Shown: positions 38,092 through 46,003 of the stretch, piece after piece | Position numbering within the stretch: position 1 is the stretch's first letter | How the letters are laid out: every line of letters starts with the position of its first letter | Source: JAMOQA01 sp964420365 | GTDB lineage: Bacteria > Acidobacteriota > Polarisedimenticolia > J045 | NCBI GenBank assembly: GCA_964420365.1 | Contig: CAYQTA010000011.1 | Location: 51,242-115,241, forward strand | Direction: 5' to 3' | DNA length: 64,000 bases | The notes under the pieces: model-generated | What the model was told of the DNA's origin: nothing | Databases searched by the model: none | Seen by the model: the letters and a program-made list of their open reading frames with translations, nothing else | Position numbers and translations under genes: made by a program

Positions 38092-38120
38092 ATTATTCAG
38101 GATTCCCCCGCCCGTGTCAA
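38092..38120 (-). promoter_or_regulatory. Near-consensus sigma70 promoter of the candidate small RNA
   Basis: TTGACA (38120-38115), a 17-bp spacer and AATAAT (38097-38092) on the minus strand. The -35 overlaps the stop codon of the molybdopterin-like gene. It is the best-scoring promoter by eye in 64 kb and sits in a rare AT-rich patch. Confidence 0.7.
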
Positions 38121-39877
38121 GCCTCGTCCACCACGTCCCGGGCCGGGAACAGCTCCCCGCGAAACGGCATGGCCGCCCCGAGAACCAGCGGGGGAGGAGC
38201 CAGGACCCCGGGGCCCTCGAGGACCGTGGTGTCCGGGGCCGCGTAGAGGACGATCCCGGCCGGCAGGGCATCGTCGAACTCGACCCGGACCGCGAGATCC
38301 CCCCTGTCCGACCGGGCCAGGGCCGCACCACCTTCGTCCAACTTGCGCCTCTCCGCGGTTTCCGGCGCCACGCGCACGACCGGCACACCGTCCTTCCCGG
38401 CCCTGCCGGGCGGAACGCGCCGGGCGAGGAACACCAGCCGGTCGCGCCCGGCCACGAGGGAAGGATCCGGGCGCCAGGAGGCAGCGAGGGGAGCCGGGTC
38501 CCTTGCCGGTGCGGGCAGGGCCGAATGCCGATCCGTCACCGGGTCTTCCCCGGTCGGCTCGAGGGGCGCGAAGAGCCGTTCGGGTGCGCCCAGGCGATGT
38601 CCCACGGCCCTCCAGGTCGCCAGCTCGTCCCCGACCCCTCCCCGGGGGAGCGACAGGCTCCGGCCCGTCCAGGCCCCGGAGCCGGTCCAGGCCGTCCCCG
38701 TCCGCGCGAGGAGGCCGGGCACGGGCACGACCAGGTCGGCCCGCCGAGCCACGGCGCCTTCCCACGCGCCGAAGACCGCCACGAGCCCCGCGGCGTCGAG
38801 GAAGCGCCCGAGGTGCTCCGCCCCCGGGGCGCCGGCGAGGGGATCGATCCCGGCAACGACGACGACGGTCTCCCCCGGCGGCAGGTCCCCGAGCAGCTCC
38901 GGCAGTTCCTCCGTCCCGGCCTCCAGGACCCGCCCCTCTCCCGGCAACCGTGTCTCCACGGGAGGTGGCGGCATCGACAGGACCAGGTGCGCGTCCCGGG
39001 CGACCGCCAGGTTGGCCAGGGCCGCCAGGGTCGTCACGGTCCCCACGGCCAGCGGATCCCCGGGAAGGAGGAACCGCCGGCCTCCCGGGCCGGCGAGGAG
39101 CCCGGCGACCCGATCCAGCGCTACCGGGTCGAGCCCGGTCTCCTCCGCCACGCGGCGCAGGCTCCACCCACCGGGAGCCGGGCCGCGGGAGGCGGTGGCC
39201 AGGGCGAGCGCGAGGGCTCCTTCCCACCCCGGGGGCACCCGCAGGACCACTTCCTCCCCCGCCCCGTCGGCCCCGGCGAGGGGGCCGATGGCAACGACCC
39301 GCGCGCCACGGGACCGGGCCTCGTGAAGCCAGGCCGCGCCCCGAGACCACCCCCCCGCCGGGTCGACGTCCCAGGCGAGGACCAGGTCCCCGGCCCCGGG
39401 GAACGCCTCCGCCAGGGCAAGAAGCCGGTCTCGCGGGGCCACCCGGGCGAGCCGCCGGGCAAGGTGCCACGGGGCACGGGGGACCCGGACCAGGTGCACC
39501 GGTGCCCCGAGCCGCGCGACCCGGTGGGGGATCGTCCACAGCTCGAGAGGCAGCGCCTCCGTGTCGATCCAGAGGATCCGCGTGGCCCGCCCGTCGAGCA
39601 CGCCGGCGAGCCGGTCGATCGCCTCGCCGGGCCGCCCCTCCTCCATCTCGTGCCCGCCGCCCGGCAGACGGCGGCCCGCCCGGGGCAGGAGCGGCCGATG
39701 CGGCCGGCCGGCCCGGCGCTCCTCCCGCCAGGCCTCGAGACACCACGGGCACGGCGTGCCGGCCGGCCGCCCCTCGAACCCGAGGAGACGCCCGGCCTCG
39801 ACGAGGGCCCTGGGGCGGCACGCCGCCGGGCAGGCGCCCGACGGAAGGACCGGGATGGCCTCGACCGACGGCTTCAC
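38117..39877 (-). CDS. Diverged molybdopterin-oxidoreductase-like protein
   Basis: A 586-residue protein. The N-terminus has 'CPAAC' and, about 23 residues on, 'CPWC', a rearranged version of the cysteines that hold a 4Fe-4S cluster in molybdopterin oxidoreductases. The body follows that fold: 'ILWIDTEALPLELWTIPHRV', 'ARSRGARVVAIGPL', 'TGLDPVALDRVAGLLAG', 'LLARTGTAWTGSGAWTGRSL' (in place of the E-GT-N-EGR motif). The C-terminal beta-barrel-like part resembles a MoCo dinucleotide-binding domain. It is shorter than catalytic members (usually over 650 residues). Formylmethanofuran-dehydrogenase-B or NuoG-like proteins are alternatives. GTG overlaps the kinase stop, so it is coupled to a two-component system. 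Confidence 0.6.
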   Translation of the reverse strand: MKPSVEAIPVLPSGACPAACRPRALVEAGRLLGFEGRPAGTPCPWCLEAWREERRAGRPHRPLLPRAGRRLPGGGHEMEEGRPGEAIDRLAGVLDGRATRILWIDTEALPLELWTIPHRVARLGAPVHLVRVPRAPWHLARRLARVAPRDRLLALAEAFPGAGDLVLAWDVDPAGGWSRGAAWLHEARSRGARVVAIGPLAGADGAGEEVVLRVPPGWEGALALALATASRGPAPGGWSLRRVAEETGLDPVALDRVAGLLAGPGGRRFLLPGDPLAVGTVTTLAALANLAVARDAHLVLSMPPPPVETRLPGEGRVLEAGTEELPELLGDLPPGETVVVVAGIDPLAGAPGAEHLGRFLDAAGLVAVFGAWEGAVARRADLVVPVPGLLARTGTAWTGSGAWTGRSLSLPRGGVGDELATWRAVGHRLGAPERLFAPLEPTGEDPVTDRHSALPAPARDPAPLAASWRPDPSLVAGRDRLVFLARRVPPGRAGKDGVPVVRVAPETAERRKLDEGGAALARSDRGDLAVRVEFDDALPAGIVLYAAPDTTVLEGPGVLAPPPLVLGAAMPFRGELFPARDVVDEA

Positions 39878-41352
39878 GGTTCCTCCAGCGCCGGCAGGAA
39901 GACCCGGAAGGTCGTCCCGCGCCCGGGCACCGAGTCGACCTGGATGCGACCCCCGGCCCGGTGCACGAGCCCCCAGGTGACGAACAGCCCGAGACCCGTC
40001 CCGGGGGAGTCGTCCCCCCCGTGGAACGGCTCGAAGATGTGGGGCAGCAGGTGCTCCGGAACGCCGGGCCCGGTGTCCGCCACGTCGATCTCCACCTCCC
40101 GGACACCGGCCAGCCACCGGGTGCGCAGGGCAAGCTGCCCTCCTCCGGGCATCGCGCCGATCGCGTTCAGCAGCAGGTTGAGCAGCACCTGGTAGAGATG
40201 CTGCTCGACGATCCGTACCGGGGGAAGCTCGTCGGCCAGCGAGACCTGGAGACGGATCCCCTGGTGACGGATCGGCACCTGGACGAGCTCCAGCGCCTCG
40301 AACGCCACCCGGTTGACGTCGGCGGGCTGGGACCGGCAACCCTCGCTGCCCCGGTGCAGGTCGAGCAGGTCGGAGACGATTCCGCGGATCCGTTCGACCC
40401 CCTTCCGGATCCGGTGCCACGCCTGGCGCACCGCCGGGTCCCGGGAGAGACCCGGCTCGAGCAGGGCCAGGTGCATCAGGATCGCCTGCAGGGGGTTGTT
40501 GATCTCGTGGGCGACACCGGCGGCGATCCGGCCGGTCACCGCCAGGCGATCGGCCTGCCAGATCCTGCGCTGGAGCCGGTTGCGCTGGGTGACGTCCCGC
40601 AGGACCACGTGGGCGCCCCCCGGGATCCTGCCTTCCCCGGGCACGAGGGTCGCACTGGCGCTGATCTCGAGCTCCGAACCATCCAGGCGGTTCACCCGGG
40701 TCTCGAAGTCGCTGATTCTCCCCGTCCCCTGGAGGAGGCGCACGACCGAGAGGACCCGCGGCCGCTCCGCCGAGGGAACGAATCGAACCAGGTGCCGGCC
40801 AAGGAGCGCTTCCTCGGGCCAGCCGGCCGTCTCCCGCACGGCCCGGTTCACCTCCCGGATGCGGCCGCGGCCATCGACCAGGACGTGCATGTCCGGGCTG
40901 CCGTCGAAGAGGACCCGGAGACGGGTCTCCGCCCGGCGCCAGGCGCCGGCGTATCGCCCCACCAGCCCCTCCGCGCCCCGCAGCCACCGCGAGAGGGCGG
41001 GGGCGAGCTCGGGCCCGGACGCCCGCAACAACCGGATGCCCGCGACGCGACCTTCTCCATCGAACTCGGGCCGGCAGGCGACGAGGACGCCCGGAGCGGG
41101 GTTTCCCGGCAGGAGCCAGTGACGTCCGCCGACCAGCCCTCCGGCCCGCATCCAGCGGATCGCACGAAGGATCTCCCCCCGCGTCTGCCGGTCCGGGACC
41201 CAGCCGACGAGCACGCCCGCGGGGTCTCCGCCCCCGGGCAGCCGTCCCGCCGCGTCCAGCAACACCTCGCGCGCCCCACCCCCGGGGGGCGACCCGCCGC
41301 CACCGGTGCCTCCCCCCCGGGCGCCCGGGGCGCCCCCGAGTTCACGGGCCAT
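39874..41352 (-). CDS. PAS-domain sensor histidine kinase (NtrB-like class)
   Basis: A 492-residue kinase without membrane spans. A Gly-rich start leads into an uncharacterised N-terminal domain (about 28-140), which itself looks PAS-like. Then comes a PAS domain ('LRVLFDGSPDMHVLVDGRGRIREVNRA' in pieces, about 144-260). The dimerisation/phosphoacceptor helix has His282 in 'GVAHEINNPLQAI', and the ATPase has N box 'NLLLNAIGAMPGGG', G1 'DTGPGVPEHL' and G2 'GTGLGLFVTWGLV'. The HEINNPL form is typical of NtrB/soluble kinases. The upstream response regulator ends 3 bp before this ATG, and the downstream molybdopterin-like gene overlaps by 4 bp. Confidence 0.9.
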   Translation of the reverse strand: MARELGGAPGARGGGTGGGGSPPGGGAREVLLDAAGRLPGGGDPAGVLVGWVPDRQTRGEILRAIRWMRAGGLVGGRHWLLPGNPAPGVLVACRPEFDGEGRVAGIRLLRASGPELAPALSRWLRGAEGLVGRYAGAWRRAETRLRVLFDGSPDMHVLVDGRGRIREVNRAVRETAGWPEEALLGRHLVRFVPSAERPRVLSVVRLLQGTGRISDFETRVNRLDGSELEISASATLVPGEGRIPGGAHVVLRDVTQRNRLQRRIWQADRLAVTGRIAAGVAHEINNPLQAILMHLALLEPGLSRDPAVRQAWHRIRKGVERIRGIVSDLLDLHRGSEGCRSQPADVNRVAFEALELVQVPIRHQGIRLQVSLADELPPVRIVEQHLYQVLLNLLLNAIGAMPGGGQLALRTRWLAGVREVEIDVADTGPGVPEHLLPHIFEPFHGGDDSPGTGLGLFVTWGLVHRAGGRIQVDSVPGRGTTFRVFLPALEEP

Positions 41353-41355
41353 TCG

Positions 41356-41778
41356 CTACGCCTGGAGCAGCTCGTCCAGGTAGGCGAGAAGCCGGTCGAG
41401 CTCGACCGGTTTCCTGAGGAACAGGTCCGCCCCGTAGAGCAGGGAACGCTCGCCGTTCCGCTCGCTGCCGTAACCGGTCAGGATGACGATCTTCAGTTCC
41501 CGCCCCTCGGCGATCTCCCGCAGGCGCCGACAGACGGTGAACCCGTCCATCCCGGGCATCGCGAGGTCGAGGAGCACCAGGTGCGGTCGGAACCGGGCCA
41601 CCTGGTAACCCGCCTCGAACCCGTCGGCGGCGGTTCGCACCTGCCAGCCGCGGCCCGTGCCGAGCGCAAAGGCGAGGCCACGGCGAACGTCCTCGTCGTC
41701 ATCGACCACCAGGATCCGTGGAGCCGGGACGAGGTCGCTTCGATCCTCTCGTTGCCGGATCTCCGTCAGCGTGGACAC
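41356..41778 (-). CDS. Single-domain (CheY-like) response regulator
   Basis: A 140-residue receiver with no output domain. Acidic pocket 'VVDDDED', phosphoacceptor Asp71 ('LVLLDLAMPGMDGF'), switch Thr in 'IVILTGYGS' and Lys in 'FLRKPVEL' are all present. I chose the GTG at 41778 (GGGGAGGGA upstream); an ATG at 41830 would add 17 residues. It is the first gene of the three-gene operon with the PAS kinase and the molybdopterin-like protein. Since it cannot bind DNA itself, output is probably by protein contact, perhaps with the third gene's product. TACAAT on the minus strand near 41857 is a plausible -10. Confidence 0.88.
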   Translation of the reverse strand: MSTLTEIRQREDRSDLVPAPRILVVDDDEDVRRGLAFALGTGRGWQVRTAADGFEAGYQVARFRPHLVLLDLAMPGMDGFTVCRRLREIAEGRELKIVILTGYGSERNGERSLLYGADLFLRKPVELDRLLAYLDELLQA

Positions 41779-41906
41779 CGTGGCATCCCTCCCCGCTGGG
41801 CCCAACCCCTCCGTGTTCGACCAGATCATCCTGGTGCAACGCCCGAGTAACCAGATTGTACGTCGAACATGCCCGGGGAACCACGAGAATGCGGGCAATG
41901 CGACGA

Positions 41907-41926
41907 GTTCGCGAAAAAATGCGAAC
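41907..41926. repeat. Inverted repeat with A-tract loop
   Basis: GTTCGC, loop GAAAAAAT, GCGAAC in the gap between the SDR gene and the response-regulator gene. A 6-bp stem with an AT loop suits a regulator-binding dyad better than a terminator. It lies about 130 bp upstream of the response-regulator start. Confidence 0.35.
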
Positions 41927-41945
41927 AGCGAGGCGGAACCGCTTC

Positions 41946-42728
41946 CTACTCCAGGAAGCCGGCGGTGAACCCCCCGTCCACCACGGTCACCCCGCCGGCC
42001 AGCCCGGACGATTGCGGCGACAGCAGCCACGCGAGAACCCGGGCGACCTCTTCCGGGGCGACCAGTCGCCCCGCGGGGTGGCGGGCCCGGAGCCGGTCGA
42101 GGAATCCCTGCCCCCGGGACCGGGCCGCCTCGAGGAGCATCCCGGCCTCGACCGGCCCCGGGCAGAGGGCGTGAACACGAATTCCTTCCGGTGCGTGGTC
42201 CAGGGCGAGGGCGCGGGCCAGGTTGACGAGCCCTCCCTTGGCGGCGCAGTAGGCCGCCCCGCCCCGGATCCCGGCGAGGCCCAGGGTACTGGCGACCAGC
42301 ACGACGGAGGCACGATCCCCCGCCCGGAGGAGGGGCAGTGCCGCGCGGAACAGGAGCCAGGGAGCCGTCAGGTCGGCACGGATCACCCGGTCCCAGTCCG
42401 CCGGGTCCAGCTCATCGCTCCGGCCGAGGGCCACGATGCCCGCCAGGTGGGCGATCCCGTCCAGTGCGCCCCACCGCTCCCCGAGCGCCCCGGCCACCCG
42501 GTCGGCGGCCCCGGGCTCGGCCAGGTCCGCCGCGACGGCGAAGGTCTCGACGCCCGCGGCGGCCAGGTCCGCGGACAGTTCCACCAGGGGCTCTTCCCGG
42601 CGTGCGACGAGGGCGAGGCGGGCTCCCGCGGCGGCGAGCAGCCGGCACGCGGCACGCCCCAGGCCCCCGGTGGCACCGGTGACGAGGATCCGGCGGGATC
42701 CCAGGGGAACCGTGGAGGGGTCCGGCAC
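41946..42728 (-). CDS. Classical short-chain dehydrogenase/reductase
   Basis: A 260-residue SDR with every classical motif: 'VTGATGGLGRAACRLLA' for NAD(P), 'LAGIVALG' in place of NNAG, Ser in 'VVLVASTLGLAG', the catalytic YxxxK as 'YCAAKGGLVNLA', and 'CPGPVEAGML'. It ends in the structural 'GGVTVVDGGFTAGF'. An Arg-Arg pair near the end of the second strand ('LVARREE') favours NADP(H). Substrate cannot be inferred; FabG-like oxidoreductases are closest in pattern. It lies just downstream of tRNA-Gly on the same strand and ends 167 bp before the regulator operon. Confidence 0.88.
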   Translation of the reverse strand: MPDPSTVPLGSRRILVTGATGGLGRAACRLLAAAGARLALVARREEPLVELSADLAAAGVETFAVAADLAEPGAADRVAGALGERWGALDGIAHLAGIVALGRSDELDPADWDRVIRADLTAPWLLFRAALPLLRAGDRASVVLVASTLGLAGIRGGAAYCAAKGGLVNLARALALDHAPEGIRVHALCPGPVEAGMLLEAARSRGQGFLDRLRARHPAGRLVAPEEVARVLAWLLSPQSSGLAGGVTVVDGGFTAGFLE

Positions 42729-42753
42729 GAGGGCTCCCCGGAGAAGGAAGGAC

Positions 42754-42829
<76 letters not shown>

Positions 42830-42851
42830 CCCTTCCGAGGCTCGAGCGGGG

Positions 42852-42880
42852 ATTCTAGCGAACCCCTCCCCGGCGGGCAA
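42852..42880 (-). promoter_or_regulatory. Promoter of tRNA-Gly
   Basis: TTGCCC (42880-42875), 17 bp, TAGAAT (42857-42852) on the minus strand. The predicted start is about 16 bp before the mature tRNA 5' end, a normal leader length. TAGAAT matches the -10 seen before uvrA and tldD. Confidence 0.6.
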
Positions 42881-42926
42881 GCCCGGCCGGGAAGACGGAG
42901 CGGCTGGACCGTCGGGCGGCTTGCGG

Positions 42927-42932
42927 TATGCT
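42927..42932 (+). promoter_or_regulatory. -10-like element for DUF47-pit operon
   Basis: TATGCT in GGTATGCTTC, 48 bp upstream of the ATG at 42981. No convincing -35. It is divergent from the tRNA promoter. Confidence 0.35.
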
Positions 42933-42980
42933 TCCCGCCCCCGCCCGGCCCCCCGGCGCGGGGCAGCGGAGGGTGTTGCC

Positions 42981-43658
42981 ATGATGCGTTCGATCCTGCC
43001 CCTCTTCGGCCGGAGTCCGTTCACGGCCCTCCAGCGACACATGGAGAAGGTCGAGGAGACCCTGGAGCGGCTGGAGCCGTTCTTCGAGGCCTTCCTCGAG
43101 GGAGACCCGGCGCGGACCCGGGAGATCCGCAAGCAGATCCTCAAGCTCGAGCACGAGGCGGACCGGATCAAGAACGAGATCCGCGACCACCTGCCGAAGT
43201 CGTACTTTCTCCCGGTCGACCGCCGGGACCTGCTCTCCCTCCTCCACCAGCAGGACCGGCTGGCCGACCTGTGCGAGGACATCGTCATCGTCGCCACGCT
43301 CCGCGAGGACCTCTCCCTTCCGTCGGACCTCCGGGAGAACGTCCGGGAGGTCCTCGGCCGAACCCGCCAGGCGAGTCACACGGCCCGGCGAATCATCAGC
43401 CAGCTCGACGAGCTGCTGGAGGCGTCGTTCGGGGGACCGGAGGCGGAGAGCGTCCTCGAGCTGATCCACCAGGTCGGCCTCGAGGAACACGAGGTCGACA
43501 AGGCGATCTACACGCTCGCCAAGGAACTCTACCGCCGCGAGGAAGAACTCGGCGCGGTGCGGCTGATGCTCTGGCAGAAGATCCTCGAGCTGATCGGCCA
43601 GATCGCCAACGCCGCCGAGTCGATCGGGGACCAGGTCCGCCTGATGCTCTCCCGCTGA
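42981..43658 (+). CDS. DUF47/PhoU-like (TIGR00153) phosphate transport accessory protein
   Basis: A 225-residue all-helical protein of the PhoU superfamily. Two three-helix repeats are marked by 'ILKLEHEADRIKNEIRDHLPKSYFLPVDRRD' (in pieces) and 'LEEHEVDKAIYTLAKELY', each carrying E/D-xx-D metal-binding residues. Members of this group are almost always next to PiT transporters and are thought to regulate or gate them. That is the arrangement here, with the transporter GTG 10 bp downstream. Start ATG 42981 follows GGAGGG. Confidence 0.92.
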   Translation: MMRSILPLFGRSPFTALQRHMEKVEETLERLEPFFEAFLEGDPARTREIRKQILKLEHEADRIKNEIRDHLPKSYFLPVDRRDLLSLLHQQDRLADLCEDIVIVATLREDLSLPSDLRENVREVLGRTRQASHTARRIISQLDELLEASFGGPEAESVLELIHQVGLEEHEVDKAIYTLAKELYRREEELGAVRLMLWQKILELIGQIANAAESIGDQVRLMLSR

Positions 43659-43668
43659 GGAACCTGCC

Positions 43669-44913
43669 GTGGCCACGACGATCTTCGTCACCGTGGGGCT
43701 GCTGTTCGGCTTCTACATGGCCTGGAACATCGGGGCCAACGACGTTGCCAACGCGATGGGCACCTCGGTCGGCTCCGGGGCCCTCGGGCTGCGCCAGGCG
43801 ATTCTCGCCGCCGCCGTGTTCGAGTTCCTCGGGGCCGTGCTCGTCGGCAGCCACGTGACGGAGACCGTCAAGAAGGGGATCGTCCACGTCGACAAGATCC
43901 CCGGGCAGGATGTCGTCCTGTTCATGGCCGTGATGGTCTGCTCCCTGCTGGCGGCGGGGATCTGGCTCCAGCTCGCCACCTGGAAGGGCTGGCCCGTCTC
44001 GACGACCCACTCGATCGTCGGCGCGGTGGCCGGCGCCGGGATCGCGGCAGCCGGGCTCGCCGGGGTGAACTGGCCGAAGCTCGGCTTCATCGCCGTCTCC
44101 TGGGTGCTCTCCCCGGTGATCGGCGCGATGATCGCCTTCTTTCTCTTCCGGGCGATCTCCCGGGGCATCCTGGCGAGCCGCACGCCCCGGGTGATGGTCC
44201 GTCGCTGGTCGCCGCTGCTCGTCGCCCTCGTCGTCGAGATCCTCTTTCTCTCGATGCTCTACAAGGGGCTCAAGAACCTGCACCTGGACATGCCGTTCGG
44301 CCGGGCCCTCGCCTGGGCGACGGCCCTCGCCGTCGTCGCCGCGGGCGCGACGGGCCTGCGCTACTGGACCCGGCGCTCCGGCCGCAACCGCCGGGGCAGC
44401 CCCTTCGGGTACGTCGAGCGGCAGTTCCGCTGGCTGCAGGTGGTGACGGCCTGCTACGTCGCCTTCGCCCACGGGGCCAACGACGTGGCGAACGCCATCG
44501 GGCCGGTGGCGGGAATCTGGTCGGCATGGTCCTCCGGGGAGATGGCCGGGAAGGTCCCGGTACCGACCTGGATCCTGGTGATGGGAGGCGGCGGCATCGT
44601 CATCGGGCTCGCCACCTGGGGCTACCGGGTGATGGAGACGATCGGCAAGAAGATCACCGAGCTGACGCCGTCCCGGGGCTTCTCCGCCGAGTTCGCGGCA
44701 GCCACGACGGTGCTCGTCTGTTCCAAGCTCGGGCTGCCGATCTCGACGACCCACACCCTGGTCGGGTCGGTGATCGGGGTCGGCCTGGCCCGGGGAATCG
44801 CCGCCCTGGACATGCGGGTCGTCCGGCACATCTTCGCCGCGTGGGTGATCACCCTCCCGGTCTCGTTCGTGCTCTCCGCCGGGCTGCTGGTGCTGGTGCG
44901 CGCGTTCCTCTGA
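43669..44913 (+). CDS. PiT-family inorganic phosphate transporter
   Basis: A 414-residue integral membrane protein with the two inverted PiT repeats: 'NIGANDVANAMGTSVGSGAL' near residue 20 and 'AHGANDVANAIGPVAGIW' near 270, the signature GANDVAN in each. A further conserved 'STTHSIVGAVAGAGI' / 'STTHTLVGSVIGVGLA' pair completes the duplicated fold. About 10-12 spans, with a cytoplasmic loop ('WTRRSGRNRRGSPFGYVER') between halves. It moves phosphate with H+ or Na+. GTG start, coupled to DUF47. Confidence 0.95.
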   Translation: MATTIFVTVGLLFGFYMAWNIGANDVANAMGTSVGSGALGLRQAILAAAVFEFLGAVLVGSHVTETVKKGIVHVDKIPGQDVVLFMAVMVCSLLAAGIWLQLATWKGWPVSTTHSIVGAVAGAGIAAAGLAGVNWPKLGFIAVSWVLSPVIGAMIAFFLFRAISRGILASRTPRVMVRRWSPLLVALVVEILFLSMLYKGLKNLHLDMPFGRALAWATALAVVAAGATGLRYWTRRSGRNRRGSPFGYVERQFRWLQVVTACYVAFAHGANDVANAIGPVAGIWSAWSSGEMAGKVPVPTWILVMGGGGIVIGLATWGYRVMETIGKKITELTPSRGFSAEFAAATTVLVCSKLGLPISTTHTLVGSVIGVGLARGIAALDMRVVRHIFAAWVITLPVSFVLSAGLLVLVRAFL

Positions 44914-44932
44914 CCGCCCCGCGAGACGCCGC

Positions 44933-46003
44933 TCAGGCGACCGATGGAGGTGCGCCGTCCGCCTCCTCCCGCGCGAAGCTCTCCTGGGCCTCCCGCCACA
45001 GGGCCAGCAGGACCGCGAGGAAGACCGGCCCGAGGACCAGCCCCAGCAGCCCCCCGACGGCCAGCCCCCCGAGCACGCCGAAGAAGACGACGATGAAGGG
45101 GATCCGCGAGGATCCCGAGATGAAGAGAGGGCGGAGGACGTTGTCGATCAGGGTGACGGTCGCCGTGCCCCACAGCGCGAGGAAGATCGCCGCCCCCCAC
45201 CGCCCCTCGAGGGCGAGGAGAACGCACAGCGGCGTCCAGACGAACCCGACCCCGAACGGGATCACCGCGGCGAGGCCGGTGACGACCCCGAGCAGGACCG
45301 GCGCCCGCAGGCCGACGATCCAGAAGCCGACCATGCCGACCACCCCCTGCAGGGCCGCGGTCAGCAGCCAGCCGTAGATCACCGCGGAGACGGTCTCCCG
45401 CACCGCCCGCACCAGGTGCTGCCCCTGTCCCCCGGCAATCCGGTCGAGGAAGAGGCCGACCTGGCGGAACAGGGTCTCCCCGTCCCGGTAGACGAAGAAG
45501 AGGGTGAAGAGGGTGAGTACGAACTCCGCGACCAGGGCGAGGAAGTTGCGGGTCCACTTGAGGACCTTGCGGGCCGGGCCGGTCGCCTGCCGGATCCAGG
45601 CTCGGCGGACGTCGGCGTCGGACGCGCGCTGCAGCAGGTCGTCGAGCTGCTCCTCGAGCAGCGGGACCTTGTGCACCCAGGGGGGGAGCTCGAGGGTGTC
45701 CGCCGTCGCCCACGTCCTGAGCCGGGCGACCTCCGGCTCCATCTCGCGGACCAGGGAGATCCCGAGGAGGACGACCGGGATCAGGACGACCAGGGTGAGC
45801 AGCAGGGTCATCGCGAGGGCGGCCACGGTCTCCCGCTCGCCGAACCACCGGCGAAGCCGGGAGTACGCCGGCCAGGTGGCGCTCCCCAGGATCAGGGCCC
45901 ACAGGATCGCCGGGGCGAACGGCTTGATCACCTTGAGGGAGCCCCACAGGACGATCGCGAGGGCGACCCACCCGAGGGCCACGCGCAGGCTCTCCCGCCT
46001 CAC
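44933..46003 (-). CDS. AI-2E family (TqsA/PerM-like) permease
   Basis: A 356-residue membrane protein, GTG start overlapping the upstream stop. Paired N-terminal spans, a soluble central loop (about 90-150) and five or more C-terminal spans. Family motifs are 'RDGETLFRQVGLFLDRIAG', 'VSAVIYGWLLTAALQGVVG', 'VIPFGVGFVWTPL' and 'DNVLRPLFISGSSRIPFIVVF'. The family includes the AI-2 exporter TqsA and Na+/H+ antiporters, so substrate is open. It ends 19 bp from the convergent PiT gene and is the last gene of a five-gene coupled operon. Confidence 0.9.
   Translation of the reverse strand: MRRESLRVALGWVALAIVLWGSLKVIKPFAPAILWALILGSATWPAYSRLRRWFGERETVAALAMTLLLTLVVLIPVVLLGISLVREMEPEVARLRTWATADTLELPPWVHKVPLLEEQLDDLLQRASDADVRRAWIRQATGPARKVLKWTRNFLALVAEFVLTLFTLFFVYRDGETLFRQVGLFLDRIAGGQGQHLVRAVRETVSAVIYGWLLTAALQGVVGMVGFWIVGLRAPVLLGVVTGLAAVIPFGVGFVWTPLCVLLALEGRWGAAIFLALWGTATVTLIDNVLRPLFISGSSRIPFIVVFFGVLGGLAVGGLLGLVLGPVFLAVLLALWREAQESFAREEADGAPPSVA

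Noticed and set aside
38095..38119. Selenocysteine read-through at the TGA ending the molybdopterin-like gene
   Set aside because: Only seven codons follow before a TAA, and the TGA is at the C-terminus rather than at the active site.
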